Source of the DNA: Patagioenas fasciata
Lineage: Eukaryota > Chordata > Aves > Columbiformes > Columbidae
DNA: 64,000 nt
Direction of reading: 5' to 3'
NCBI RefSeq assembly: GCF_037038585.1
Contig: NC_092521.1
Span: 53,948,398 to 54,012,397 of the forward strand
Made by a program: the position numbers and the translations under genes
The notes under the pieces: generated by a model
Seen by the model: the letters and a program-made list of their open reading frames with translations, nothing else
The model's database searches: none
What the model was told of the DNA's origin: nothing
In this document: positions 34,899 to 48,637 of the stretch, one piece after another
Layout: the number at the start of each line of letters is the position of its first letter
Numbering within the stretch: the first letter of the stretch is position 1

Positions 34899-37800
34899 AG
34901 CAACAACAACATTTTCACAGCACACAGAAACAAATGCAGTAAGCAGAAGTAGCATAAGCAGCAGGCTGAAATTTCACAAGTACTGTAAACAGGCCTCCAT
35001 GTACGCTGGAACTGGGCCAAAATACTAGAAACAACACTGTGGCCCTACAAAGACATGACCCTGTTGCATCACCTGGGAGGTCTCTGGCACCCAGACCCCT
35101 GACATGGATGCTGGTGAGGCAGGGGGAAAGGGAACATCTTCATGAGATAGCACTTGTACATGTCCTGTGTTTGTGACATTGGCAGAGATCACTGTCCTCC
35201 CTTTAAATTGCATGTTTTTTCCCATCTGCTAGAACCCATGGCTAAGTAAGTCAATAATGCATGTCCTATAAAACATAAGTTGCCCTCTTAGCTCATACAA
35301 ATGTGCAGAAAAAAAACAGGGGCCACGTGAAGCATTCATCCACCAGAGCATTTGAAGAGGGCTGCCTGCAGGTGAGAGACCTGGCAAAGGAGGCTGTTAC
35401 TGCAGCTTTGACAGTGCTGCCAGGAAAGCCTTTTGAAACACCACCTCTTATCAAATACTTTTAATTTTCCCTTTCTCTGATCCAGTACTTTCTATTAGTG
35501 ATAATTAGCATTTTTGTTCTGTCTTGACAGTGCCAGAAAAATCCACCTGGTGAAACCACTGGCACTGGGGTTGGCATCAGCTGTTCCATGAACAACAGGG
35601 AGCTGAAGTGCTTTGATACAAGGGAGAGTGCTCCAAGAGGAAATAATTGTCAGATAATCATCTTGCAGGATTACGTGAAACCTGTGATATTGTCACATTT
35701 CTGGTTTCCTTGGGCTTCCCAGCTGGATTTGTGCAAGTGTGAGAGGGACTGAGAAAGAAAAGCTGGAAATGGCAGGTGATGGTTGGCCCTGAAGAAGTGC
35801 CACTCTCTATATTGTCATTCATGAAAACCGTGGAGCTGGGTACATCTTATTTGGACACTGCTGCTGAAACTAGAGATTTCTAGATCTTGAAAAAAGCCTT
35901 GTTCTTGAAAGCAATTGGGAGCCTCAGTCAGGCTTTTGAAGGCATTTGTGTTCAAAAAGATGATTGTTCCTTTCCTGAGCAGATAGAAGGGCTTTTAGGG
36001 GCCTGAGTCTCCACTGCCTTGCACTGCAACCACTCAGACCTATGCAAGTGAGGGTAAAACACCACTTTTGGTAGTGCTAGCAATGGTCCTGGTTCCTCAG
36101 GTGGCATGGGTGTATTTTGGCTGCACTGTGTATGCCAAGCACTGAACATGGTGGGCTCCAGGTCTCTGAACTGAAGCCAAGCAAGGGAGATCTGTGGCCT
36201 CAGCAACTGTTACTGTCTTAGTGCCACCAAATTGTGGCAATGGTAAACGATTGTATTACATTTACTTTTGAGGGGGGCTGCTGCCTTTCTTTTTTCTTTT
36301 TTATGTCAGGTTAGAATCTTTTAATTTCTCTTATTTTTTATGTTGAAATGTCTGTTATGTTTCACAGTGGAGTGGTTAACATGGATTCCTTCTTTTAAAC
36401 TTTCTAAAAAAAGTTTCTTTTCTCTTACCCTCTTTTTTTCTGCAATGTACAAGACGGGCATCTCAAATTCTTCCTGACTGCCAAAACTAGTTCTGCTTTC
36501 ATGACCAATAATTAACAAAATGTTAGACTAACCTAATATTTATGTTATACATGGTAATTAGATATGTCTTTGACTTATGTATGTTTTTGTTTAAAAGAAT
36601 AAACTTTGGAGATTGGACATTTGTAATTGATACAGCATATTCAGAGGCATAATTATGTATAGAAAGTAAAAATTTCTTTTTCCTTTGTCTGTTTGTGTCC
36701 AACAGAGTTTTCAGATGCCTGTTTAGTTAGGGATTTTTTTTTAAGTCCTTTTACTGGAATATATTTCATCATTTACAGTCCCCCTCAAGTAATATTGCTG
36801 ATTAAACTGGGATTACTCAGTGGGTGAAATTAGTAAAATATTCTGTTCAAATTAAGTCCTCCCCTTTAAGAAGTGAATTGGTCCATAGACCATTAGAAAC
36901 TCTGTAGAAACTCACCCCATTTCTTAAAATAAAGGTTACCGGCCAAACATTACTTTGGCAGTTACAGTTACTCTTAAAGTCACATTAGTGAAGAACATCT
37001 GTTAATATAAAAATATCTCTGATGCATTACAGTGGTTTAGCTGCAGTTAGTTTAGCAGTGCTTGGTTAACATCTAAGGGAGAAGAGGGAATAAATGTCTT
37101 ACATTTGGCAATCAGTAAGCCAGGGCTTTTACCCATTGCTTGGCTTTGTTTGGGTTTAGACAAAGTTCCTCTGTTTTTGCTCAAGCTGCAATAATCCTTC
37201 AGCCCTTGATGTCATGCATTCTGGGTTTTCTATACTTTTTATAATCATCTTTGAATCCTCAGTCCACATCATATGTTATGAATATTCTTGTTCTGGAGAA
37301 GAGAGGAAGGCAGTCATTTTAGACTGCAGGAACCCTACCCCTAACATTCCCCTGTGCGTCAAAGACATGGAGCAACATCAGGGAGAAAAAAGCAGCAGAA
37401 AGACCAGTTTGGAAAGATTGTTCAAGATGAGAAAGTTGAAAGTTGCTTCAAACTGTACCTAGAAAAGCCTCTTTAGGGGCACACCTGGTGCAGGGTGTGG
37501 ACATGGTCAGGCTGTTGCTACAGAGAAGCAAAAGCCAGAAATTTGTCCTGGTGAATGTAGGAAATTGTAGGAAATTGTGGTGTTACAGGTTATCAGCTCA
37601 GGTTCTTCTTTCCTGGTGAAAATACATTGAAAATTGGAGATACTAGCAAGTAATGATTTTCTTCATCTTCTTGCCACATGACTGTTAGGGTATGTTATTT
37701 ATTTCTTCCTCCACTTAGTGACTCTTCCACCAGAGTGTTATCTTTTATTCTTGGCTGCCTTGACCTGTTCAGCTTTGAAAAAGAATGATGTCTGTAAGGG

Positions 37801-38204
37801 GAAATAAGTGGCTTCCCTAGGGAACTGTATTGTAAATCCTTGGGATTAAGGTAACTAGCAGATTCTCTAAGATATAGTTTAGTGCAAGACATAAGACAGT
37901 CTTTTTTGTAGGGACCTAATAGAGGGATATTCTCAAAAGATGACTGAAAATAAAGGTGCAAAATAGTGTTCCTCCAAAGATCAAAGAGCCACCTGAGCAA
38001 AACCTCTATGTTTGTAAATTCAGCACAAAAAAAAAGTCTCCCCTGTCATATGACTCCACATACTGTTTCCAGTGTACATATGGCCCTTGCCTGTGACTAT
38101 TGCAACGAGCACTGGAAAACAAGCTCAGTCCCTTCCTGTTAATTTACTGGTGGAGGAAGTTTGTTTTTTTTTTTTTCCACCAGGCAAGTTCATTTGTCAA
38201 AGTG

Positions 38205-38400
38205 ACCTTTGCAGCTGACACCAAGCATTACCGCAGATAAAGAATGCCGCCTCAGCATATTTGTGAAATCCAGCTCAGCAGCCGGCCACGGGCCTCCTGC
38301 AAGGCACGGGGCCGTTGCAAAAACAAAACCCTTCCTACGGGCACCGCAAGGCATTTCTGTTCCACAGTTTTCGTACATCGGCACTGCACATCGTGCAATC
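38205..38400. promoter_or_regulatory. Candidate intronic CpG-rich regulatory element
   Basis: About eleven CpGs in roughly 200 bp, inside an intron where CpG is otherwise rare. The densest part is the 'gcagccggccacgggcctcc' stretch near 38278. No retroelement match explains the composition. It could be an enhancer or minor promoter, but function is inferred from composition alone. Confidence 0.3.
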
Positions 38401-39163
38401 CTTCTTTTGTCACACTCTGTAAACCCTCTTCTCTTGCCTGACTGATTTTATGTCTAAATGGTCTTGAGGTTAAGTAGTTTCTTTTGAAAAAATCCCCATT
38501 CTGTAAATTAATGGTCTCCTAGGCAAAGCTAAGACCACAATTAAATCTTAATCGATCATGAACGTAGGTAAGAAATTTCACAGATCCTTTGCCAAAGCCC
38601 AGGCAGAAGAAACAGATCTTCAGAGATCTCTTAAGAGAAGGTTTAATATTTCATGAGGAGCTGATGTCAAGTCTGGACTGCTTGGCCATGAATTACTATC
38701 TTCTTCCTATCTATATAGTTCCTTTCAAATACATCACTTATTAAGTTTTAGGATATTGCCTTTTTTCTATCATGAAAAACAAACCAGATTTGGAGCATGT
38801 GTGCTTAATGTATCCCGGTGTTAACATAAAATCCAGCTTGGAGAAGAGCCTCTGATTTTTGCTCACTAACAGCTGGAATAGATCAATAGAGTCCCTGGAA
38901 ATAGCAGTCATGTTTCAGAAGAAACCACCACGATTATGTCAGTTTAATTTCTGTAGAATACTTAATCCAATGATAACTCTTCCAGTTCCTTCCTTGTAGT
39001 TGTATTTTCATGCTTGCCATATGACATCTGTTAGACAAGTCCTTACAGATATTTCTCAGCAGCAGTGACCTGTTAAAACAGGAGACTGTGTGACTGTGTG
39101 TAGAAAGGAGACCAAAAAAAAAAAAAGCCATTTCTTTTGTAGGGGAAGAAAAAAAAACAAACC

Positions 39164-39188
39164 ACAAACAAACAAACAAACAAACAAA
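39164..39188 (+). repeat. (CAAA)n tetranucleotide repeat
   Basis: About six CAAA units, preceded by A-runs at about 39114-39126 and 39150-39157. Confidence 0.9.
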
Positions 39189-40867
39189 GCATCGTTTGCG
39201 TTGATCAGAATAATCTGCGGAGCACTTCTTTTTTTTGAGCCAAGAAATAAACAGGGAAAAATCAGAAAAAGCTGAAACATTTCATTGCAACAACTTCTAA
39301 ATGAACTGTTTTGTTTCTAATTTATGTGGATCTAACTTTCAACAGAAAAGTAAAACAAATCTCAGAGATCAAACTGTTTGTTGTTGTTCTGAATTTCTAC
39401 AAGAAAAGCAAATGGCTTTGTTTCAGATCAACTTTAAATGAAGATTTTGTTCAATTATTTGTTTGGCAAAAGCCCTGAAAAATCCGTTATTTAGAAAGCT
39501 AAACGTTTATGACTAGTTCTTACATCCAGATACAGCAAAAAGCTTAAACATTTGTCTCATTGTAAGGATAATCTATGTATTTTTCCAGTCATAAATGGAG
39601 TCAACAGCAGGTCTATTTTATGTATCAGCATTTAACTTTAGAAAAAGAATAGCACAAAAACACTTGTGTCAGTGTTTATCAGTTGTATGACATTCAGTAT
39701 ATCTGCTGAAATATTTCATCATCACGGTCCATATATGGAATTAGTTCAGAGCTACTTTTGTACAAACCATGAAATGCAATAGTCAGATTTGAATAAAGTT
39801 ACCAGTGCACGCAGATCTCTGTGCGGTGTTTCAGTGGGACACCTGTGTATACGAGTTCAATGCTGTTTGTTTTTCACAGGACAGCTGTGATTAGAGCTCA
39901 CCATTGTGCTGGTCCAGAAAGACTGAGGGAAAGAAAAAAAAATAAAAAGGTGTTTAATCATGTTTATGCAGTTTTATGGCAACACTTAACCAAAAGGGTT
40001 GTTTAAATTGTGTTTCAAGAAAATATTGTAGTTTGGACGTAAAATATCTGAAGTGCAAGGACACTGCAGGGAGAGAGTTACAGTTCCCTTAATTTTAAGT
40101 GCCCCTAAAGTCCAGTGAGCATTTATCCATTTTCAGCATTTAACTGCTCTTTGGTGAGTCTCTCACTGTCTGCTCCCTTGATGGGCAGTAAGAAAGACAT
40201 CCACAGGTGAGCTGAATTGCCCTTTGTAGGTGACTTTCCACTGGCTGTAATCAGGAGCCCATGTCAAGGAGGGTCCTAACTCACACATCCTGGGTCAACA
40301 TTGAATGTTAGACAAGAGAATCTGACACTTACCAAAACAGCGGGTGTGTTTTAATTGCCGAGAGCAGCCAGAGTGAAGACGTGTTCACTGGGAACTGCTG
40401 TGAGGGACATGATCTCTTTTTCCTCCCCTCCCTCGCCAACCCCATTTTTCTGTCCTGCACAGGCAGCAAGCTGCAAGAGACTTGGGTTGCAAATGGAAAC
40501 CCACCTTCATATTTACCAAATGCAAACAAATCTCACTCTAATTCCTGGGAAAATCTAAGTCACTGTTACTGAGGCTTGTTTAAATTCCAGCAGAGAAACT
40601 TTGGGAAAAGGCAATCCTAAAACTACATTTACCTGACTGTTCAAAGCCTAGAATTAGGTATAAAACAACTTTAATTTATTCATAGAGCAACAGCTTGAAG
40701 AAAGTGATAGTGGCAGCAATATATCTTTTAACTAGAAAGACAGAGAAGACATCCTTGAGGGAAGTGGAGAGGGCAGGCTGGTAACTCTTTGGCCTGGAGA
40801 TGGCCTCTGAATGCCTGCAGATGGTAACACTATAGAGGTATTTAGTCAGGATGATTTGGACTAGCAT

Positions 40868-41321
40868 CACCGGGCTACAAAGTTGGTGAAAGGTTTGGAG
40901 AGGAAATCATATGAGAAGTGGCTAAAGTCACTTGGTTTATTCAGCTTGGAGAAGAAGAAACTAAGGGGAGACCTCATGGGAGTCTACAGCTTTCTCACAA
41001 AGGGAGGAAGAAGGGCAGGCACTGGTCTTCAGTGATCAATGACAGAGCCCAAGAGAATGGCAGGAAAATGTGCCAGGGAAGGTTTAGGTTGGACATTAGG
41101 AAAAGGTTCTTCACCCAGAGGGTTGTGAAGCACTGGAACAGGCTCCCCAGGGAGTTGTCACAGTCCCAAGCCTGACAGTGTTCAAGAAGAGACTGGACAA
41201 TGCCCTCAGACACATGGTGTGAACTGTGGGGTTGTCATATGCAGGGACAGGAGTTGGACTTGATGATCCATGTGAGTCCATTCCAACTCAGGATATTCTA
41301 TGATCCCATGATTCTATGATC
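40868..41321 (+). mobile_element. 5'-truncated CR1 fragment, sense orientation
   Basis: The 3' 0.45 kb of a CR1 on the plus strand. A degenerate ORF2 C-terminus is readable ([19 protein letters not shown], comparable to [18 protein letters not shown] in the intact copy). It is followed by the bird-type 3' UTR ('ttggacttgatgatcc') and ends in the classic 8-bp repeat family, 'attctatgatcccatgattctatgatc' at 41295-41321. It lies opposite in orientation to the other two CR1 copies and is inactive. Confidence 0.93.
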
Positions 41322-41698
41322 ACCGTATCATTTCATGCAAAGCAACAGTAGCTGCCAAGCAGTTTCTGGTGACCACCAACACCAGCTGGATTTGTAACAT
41401 GAATAGCCCCACAGTCCACTATCAAATTCTTGAGTCACCCTCTCTCTTCTCTGCACTTTATCCTTTTAAGCATGACCTACCAGTCCCTAAACAGACCTAC
41501 AGTAAATCACCAGAAGTTTCCAAAATTTTCTAGGATTTATGTAATCCTAAAAGTTCACCAGAAAAAATAGAAAGGCGACATGAAGTCCTGTTTAAAACAC
41601 AAAGCAAGTTTAACTTCAAGATGAACTGTAAAACCAAACCACTTCTGGTTTTGCTCTTTTCTGTCCCCTTAGGAAATGTGTGACTGATTCAGGAAGTC

Positions 41699-41760
41699 CT
41701 TTCCTTTCCCTTCTCCTTTCTTTTTTTTTTTTTTCCAGCCTTTTTTTTTTTCTTTCTCTG
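41699..41760 (+). repeat. Long polypyrimidine (T/C) tract
   Basis: About 60 nt almost purely C/T, including T-runs of about 15 and 12. Only a short CAG-containing interruption (ccagcc) lies in the middle. No exon follows that I can recognise. Confidence 0.85.
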
Positions 41761-44700
41761 CTTGTTCTGATTAAATAATGGGCTTTCTTTTTCCTTTATG
41801 CTGCCGAAGGGCTTCAGCCATGTCTTGGGAGGAAGTGAAAGATATCAAAAAGCTTAAAATCAGAAAGTCAGCTTTTCCTCCTGTATTTCAGGCTGGAGGA
41901 ATGACGACAGGAATGCTGTAAATTTGATAGACCAGTTTAAGTTAGTCTGAAAGATACACAAAGGTTCAGTGGAGGAAGAAAAATTTTACCACCTCATATG
42001 TTTTCCATGTTTAAGAGTATTTTCTTACGGTTCCTTGGACTGCATTAACAGACTCTGGTAGGGAACTTTTTGCAGAGTTTATTTCCTCATCCCACAGCTG
42101 CAGCTCAAATCATCCCTGAATTTCAAGATTTTATCTATCTTGGGGCCAAAGCCCAATTCCGGGCCACTGTTCCAGCAAAACCCGGTGTATGCTTTTCTCG
42201 GCATTCATCTGGGCCTCCCACTGATCATCCCACTGTAGGAAAAGCAAGAAAGGCTTCCCCATAAATATTTGATTTCTTAACAGCTGTACTCTGGCTCGCT
42301 TCCTCGCTGGCATTGTGCACTATGCTTCTGCTTGGGGTGGAGCAACCATCTCTGTGCAGAGAGGGCTCCTCATTAATTTGCGTCTGGTCATTTATGATTT
42401 TTCTGCATTATGCTAATGGTAGTATCTCATATCGCTTTAGCAGAAAATACATAAATTGGCTCTGCATTTTTCTGGGCCACCCCACAGGCACTCTCCTGAG
42501 TAACAGCGCAACTCAGTGCTGATTACTTTTTTATTTCTCCTCTTCGGAAATGGATAAAAGGTTTAAGTTTGACACAAACAGGAAAACACACTAAGAGGAT
42601 TTATCCTGAAGGCATTTACTCTTTAAATAGTGATGGAGCAGTGTCAGTCCATTTCCCATAAGGGCCAGAAGCTCCACCGCTCTTTGTTCCCGCAGCCCTT
42701 GTATGACTAGAGGCAGAATACCCTATCACAGGCTGTCAGATAACTCCCAGAATATGCAACTTGGTGATCATAGGCTGAGGAGGGACTCACTGCCACGAGG
42801 AGCATGAAGAAATTAGGTTTCAGAAGGACTCTGCTCTGCTGCTTTAAAGATAACACCAAGGCTTTATTCTGCTCCAAGGTAAGACTTGCAGAATTTACTA
42901 AATCAGTAACTTTTCAGCCTTCCAAGCCCTGTTCCCTCCCTCTTGTTTTCTTAAATGAAGAGCGGCAGGAGGGAGAGCAAGCTGTCAGAGTTATCACTAG
43001 TGGAATTTTCCAGCTTTACCGGGCAGGAAAGGGGGGGGACAAAAAAAATGATCCACTGTAGAAAAACAACTGGACACAGTGCAAGAAAAAGCAACTGCAG
43101 AATAGGTATATGCATGCTTTGCATTGACTCAAGTTGTATGAAAATACACAACAAGAATCCATTAACATGAACCTGTTTAAGGTTTTGTTAACAAGGTGTT
43201 CTTCTGGAAAATTGTACTCTGTTATAATACAACTTTTTCCTCTCCGTTTATTCTGTTTAAAAATGCATGCCATTGGAATAATGATACAGAGGGCCCAAAA
43301 TCTTTATTTCAGATTGAACTAATCAGAGTTTTTCCCATTTTTGCTTTCATTTGATTCAAGGTCAGAAATTTGCCTTTTGCAAGTTTTGTTGTCTGATGTC
43401 ACGTAGATGTTTATGATATTGATGTGTACTTCAGCTCAGTGTCATGACCAGAATTTAACTTGCATGATGAGAGTTTTTTACAAACCTAGCTGTAAGGAAA
43501 GAAAAAACTTATGACTTTTTCAACAAGAGGAAATCCAGGTCTGATAATTGTGATGCGTTCACAATAAAGTGATGCATTCATACAGATTACATAGCTAAAT
43601 GAACGGAAGTGCTTCTACATTCACAAATACATTATCCAAATCCACATTTTCAAATTGTGCTCAAATCTAGCTCGGTTCTGTACATTTGGCAGGCAGGGAT
43701 TTGCAGGTGGCGCCAGCTCTTTGTCATTGCTACTTTCAATGTGAAGTTGCTTATGTCTGGAACTCAGATAAAAATCCAGGGCAGCAGGGGACTGGTGGTG
43801 AAAGCAGGTAAAACTCTTTACCTAGTAATCAGAAGTGGAAAAAATGAAGGAAGCTGGAAACAAGGACTTGTCCAACATTGTTTCGAGGCAACTGGAAGCT
43901 TGTTTATACAGTCTAAATAAATGAAAATGCAAACAATAGACCATCAATCCAGGTCTCACAGACAGGATCTCTCATCCTTCACAAAAGGATTCCAGGGGAT
44001 TTCTCTCCCACTGTCTGTCTGGCGTGACGCTCACATCTCTGCACCTCCAAAGCAAACATCAGGAGTGTCTGAGGAGTTTCTTTTAGCAGCTCTTGCTTCA
44101 TGGCAGTTTGCACACGCTGAAATGGCCAGCACAACCTTTCCAGTTCCAAAGTCTCCCTGCAGCAAAATATCATGAGCTGGGGTCATGACCATCAGCAGAA
44201 ATAGTACTCCTTGCCTTGGGGAAATCTTTTAAAGGATTTCTTCCCCTGTTATTCCCTCTGTTGGGGCAGCATGAGGCTGGGGATCAAAGAGGAGTCTAAA
44301 ATGGCATCAGGTTCTGCAGAGCAGCATGATATGATGATCGTAGTCCAATATGATGAGTACTTAACAGGTTTTACTTGACTTTGAGCAGGATGAAAGAGCA
44401 AGTACTTTATTTTTCCCTTGTCAAACATGAAGGCTCACTGAAAGGAAATTCAGGAAGCTAATGTTATTGGAGATTTGATTTTTGCTACCTAAATTCTTGA
44501 TTGATTTATTTAGAAAAGAGAATCAGATCTGCAGAATTACTATGAAATTTCTACGGGACAGTTATACTCCTAACACTAACAGAGTTTCTTCAGCAAAACA
44601 GTGTAATTACAAGTCGCAGTAGTGTTCTGTGAGGATGGGAGATAGGGTTTATTGGCATAAATGATTGTCCAAGCTGCTTTTTGCAGTTTTGTGACTCCTT

Positions 44701-45579
44701 TTTCATATGAATGGAAGAATTTTGAGGATCTTGCATCACCGTTTTTGCTCCTGTTTGTTCTCAGTGAAGGTGATCCTGTCCATCCGAGGAAAAGACAACT
44801 CACTCTTGGGTACTAGGGCTTTTTCAGGCAGGGCTTTGCAGGGTGATTGTGAAGTGATTCCTAATTCAGAAAGTCTCTATGAGAAACAGAAATGTAGGTG
44901 TTTCTAGACAGCTGTTGATGCTGTTTTAAGATAATGAACAAATTCCGATTAAAATTAACCTAGCTACTCTAAGCAACATTGTATTTTCTTCAACTCTCTT
45001 AATTGCTATTTATTAGAAAGTCTTTTCAAATACATAATTTTGGAAAACCTTAGGTGGTAAGCTGTGCGTAAGTGATCATGATGATATAACAGCCCCTTAA
45101 TTTGACAGATATTTCTCACAAACAAATTATTCCAACTATTTTGAATAAAGTCTGTTCCATTTTTATCTTGAATTGTACTTCCATTAAGAAAACAATTAAT
45201 GTTGATTCCCTGGTTCATGCCATACGAAACATTCCATTTTATGTGCTATCTAGACTTTTTCACAAAGACTTTTAGGAGATTACTATTCCCTGCCTTTGTT
45301 CCTATCCACCGTGTTCATACACATATTTATATGCGAGTATGAATCCATATATATGTATAGTTATCTTCCCCTTAGGATATTCTCTACATATGTCATAAAG
45401 GAAAAGGAGATTAACAGTATAATACAATACAAACAGGCTGACTTTATGGTGGTCTTGCAGAAAATTCTGCCAAGCAAAAGAATAAATAACAGCTGTGTTA
45501 ATCAAAGCCAAATTTAAAAGATAAAGCTTGAATTTAGGTGGTCAAAATCCCAGAAAACTGGGCAAGATTAATTCTCACA

Positions 45580-45643
45580 GAAACAAAAAACAAACAAACA
45601 AACAAAACAAGACAAAACAAAAACCACACACAAATAAACAAAC
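45580..45643 (+). repeat. (AAAC)n/A-rich simple repeat
   Basis: Irregular AAACA and CAAA units over about 60 bp with a short CACACA interruption. Confidence 0.85.
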
Positions 45644-45954
45644 CCTTCAAGGACAAAGAGTGTAATTGTATATGAGTAAATTGAGGGCAAATTTTAAAAA
45701 GTGCTTTTGTGACTTGAAAAGCTAAGTACCACCTTTAAACTGACTTTGTGTGTGGAGGTATTTACTCTCCCTGTATGTCCATAGGGCTTATGATTCTGAA
45801 TCCTTCAGTCTTTTCTGAAAACGAGAGTTAGGTGACTGCCCTCCTAAGTCCCTTTTGTAAATATAATCTGTAGTCACCAGAAAAGATACTGGTCCAAGTA
45901 GCGGCTGAATACCAACCAGGTATACCAACTTGAACCAAAGAACTAGAGGTACAA

Positions 45955-46060
45955 GCATGATTATTCCCATTTTACTGGAAAGCCATCATCTCTGCTTTGA
46001 ATTAAACTCATGAAGATGTGTTAGCCTGTTCAAGATCCCGTGGAAGCATTTTGAACCAAG
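45955..46060 (+). repeat. Possible LINE2/MIR-like relic
   Basis: The words 'attattcccattttactggaa' and 'ttagcctgttcaagatcccgtggaag' occur in the order and spacing of the L2/MIR tail ('ttatccccattttacagatg..ggttaagtgacttgcccaaggtcacac'). It is heavily decayed, and the assignment is tentative. Confidence 0.33.
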
Positions 46061-48590
46061 TGTAACTGATGTAAATATAGCCCTTGACTGGCACTCTTCC
46101 AGAGTGAGAGAGCTGCAACAGTTCAGCCAAGATGCATTATATCAAAAGCATGGATAAGTAATTCGATGTCCTCGTGGGAAGGATAGCATTACAGCTTCAC
46201 AACATTCATAAAGTGCCTGCACAGTGAAAGATCTAACACGATCACTAAAAGATGGATGAATGCCCTGTGAATCCTCACCTCCTATTATGGATCGTAGCTC
46301 TTATCTAGGCAGGAGTGGGAAGAGGAGCATGTATTCATGATGACAGAGGGCACAATAACAGCTTAGTCGTACCCATTTGACATGAGCATGTGAGCATTCA
46401 AACATGATTTACTATGTTTGTACAGAAATATTAATTACTTTTTTAGAGACTATCCAGCCAAGAATATGTACAGGGCTGACAAAGCTCAGTGAGAAACTTC
46501 AGCCAAGCTCTGCAGGACTTACAGAAGATTAGAAGTTCTATTACTCATGGTGTACCATAGCTTTAAGTCACGAACTAGCTTTTGTATTTTTAACTCTCTT
46601 CTGTGGCAAAATATTCGTGTGATTGTAGAGATGTCACTTTACCCCCCTCTGTAATTCTTATTTGACATCACCTCTGTACTCCTGTTATGATGAATTAGCT
46701 CTTGCCCTTACAGTTAATTAAACGCTACAGGGAGTGGCTGGGTGTTTTAGTAGTGACCAAATTCTTGGTTCTGCTGTTACTATCCACTGCATGATGGTTT
46801 GGTGTCTGCGTTTAGATTCCCAGCTGTGACTGAAGAGAACTCAACACAGCTTAAGGAGGCAATTCTCCAAAGTCCTCTTTCCATTCTCCCAACACAACCT
46901 GGTGCAAACCGAGAACAGCTTGGAACAAACCAGAACAAATCAGTAACTGTCAAAATATCCAAGAGTAATCCCTTCCTGTTATACATGATGTGTATAAAAG
47001 GCGCTGTAGGACTTTCTAGCATGGTTCTGGGACATCTAGGGTTTCTGCTTCCCAGATGAACATGAATGTGTATTTTGTACCTATGTTAAGATACTTGAAG
47101 CTGATTGCTCCTCTATGTCTTCTAAGCCTTGAAGACGTCCCTCAAATCTGAGCCCATTTTTCTCATAGATTTCCAAGAGCTACCTCTTACTCCCTCAGCA
47201 TCAATATTAAGACATTTAAACTTCCAAACCCTATGCACAAGAGTCATTTGGCTGGCTTCAGCAGGGCTGCATGTAGGATTCAGAATTATTCATATCGCTG
47301 AAGAACTACAGACCAAGGCACCATGTTTTGTAAACATTAGTGGTCTCTGTAGCTCCAAAATCTTCAGGAGCTGCAGTATATTTGAAAAGCTAGCCTTGAA
47401 ATATCTGGCATGCTTGCAGCTTCCCTCAGAGTGCTCATGGATTAAATATTTGAGATAAACCTCTAAAATTAAATAAGCAGGAGGAAGAAAAGGTAGTTGT
47501 GGAAACTGGAAAACTGCTGTGCATCACATACTAGCATTCCCATTGAAGAGTTGGTTTTTCTTTTTCTATTATTTGCCTTTTTTGTGGGTATTGCAAAAAA
47601 GTGTAATGTAGTCAAACATTTCCAGATTTCACTGGAGTGCAAATGGTTTGTCAACATCACTGATTCATTTGACTCCTTACATCGAAAGGTCATGTTTTTC
47701 ACAGACATGTTGTACAAACATTTGAACACAAATTAGAAAAATACCACTTGAAATGTAGGGTGTTGCCTTTAGAATCCTTGTGAAGATGTTTCCTCCGACA
47801 CTTTGGCAGAAGACTCAAAATCACTTTAAGACCACAGAAAACCTTTTATACCCCATTGTTTGGAATTATACAGCCAAAGTATAAGAAAAGGCATTGGTTT
47901 TTTCCTTTTCCTCTTCACTCCTCTGATGAAGACCTGAGAATATAATAAACTATATTTGGTATTGTGGTCCATTGTTTTCTCTGAAAATGGGAATGTTTGC
48001 TCTTTGGAGACCTGTGATATTCTACTTGGTCTTCCCTGTTTGTTGTGTTTGTCTCTATCAAATTTAAGTTTAGGCTCTTCATCTCCAGCTCTTCTATGCC
48101 CTTTTTATGGTTACATCTCCATCATCTCACCATGACCTTCATAGTATTTGTAATGCCACTAGACTCATCTGTCAACTGAAGAGGTTCTTGCCAACACATT
48201 TCTGTATCTCTACATTATAAATTAAAATTCTCTAGATCAGTCTTCAATAGGAGTCTTCTATCAGCTTTTGCTTTAAATTCAGCTTTATACCTATGTGGTT
48301 ATGCTTGTAGAGTTACTGATGTCCTGAATGGGAAAGGTTACTAAATAATATACCACTATTTAATTTCCAAGTCAGTGAATTGCCCTAAAATTTTGACCAA
48401 AAATAAAATAAATGAATTAGCAAAAATTAATTGTTCATTGTTTCACTCAAAAAATGTAGCTGTTCCAATACAGCTTGCCTTTTAAAGCTTGAAGGTGAAA
48501 CGTGCACTGCATTAGCAAAACTTCCATTTGTTCAGCAGAGCCAAGAGGATTTACTTCTGTTAATATTGACTAGTTGTTTGAGCTTTTTTA

Positions 48591-48637
48591 GTTTTGTTTT
48601 GGTTTGGTTTGGTTTTGGTTTGGTTTTTGTTTTTTTA
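48591..48637 (+). repeat. (TTTGG)n / T-rich simple repeat
   Basis: Degenerate units of TTTGG and TTTTGG followed by T7. Confidence 0.85.

Larger units (their letters stand above)
33011..40867 (+). other. ARHGAP28: ARHGAP28 intron 1, middle part
   Basis: No exon recognised. Contains (AAT)n at 34867-34898, a T-tract at about 38162-38176, a CpG cluster at about 38205-38400, and a (CAAA)n tract at 39164-39188. Confidence 0.65.
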
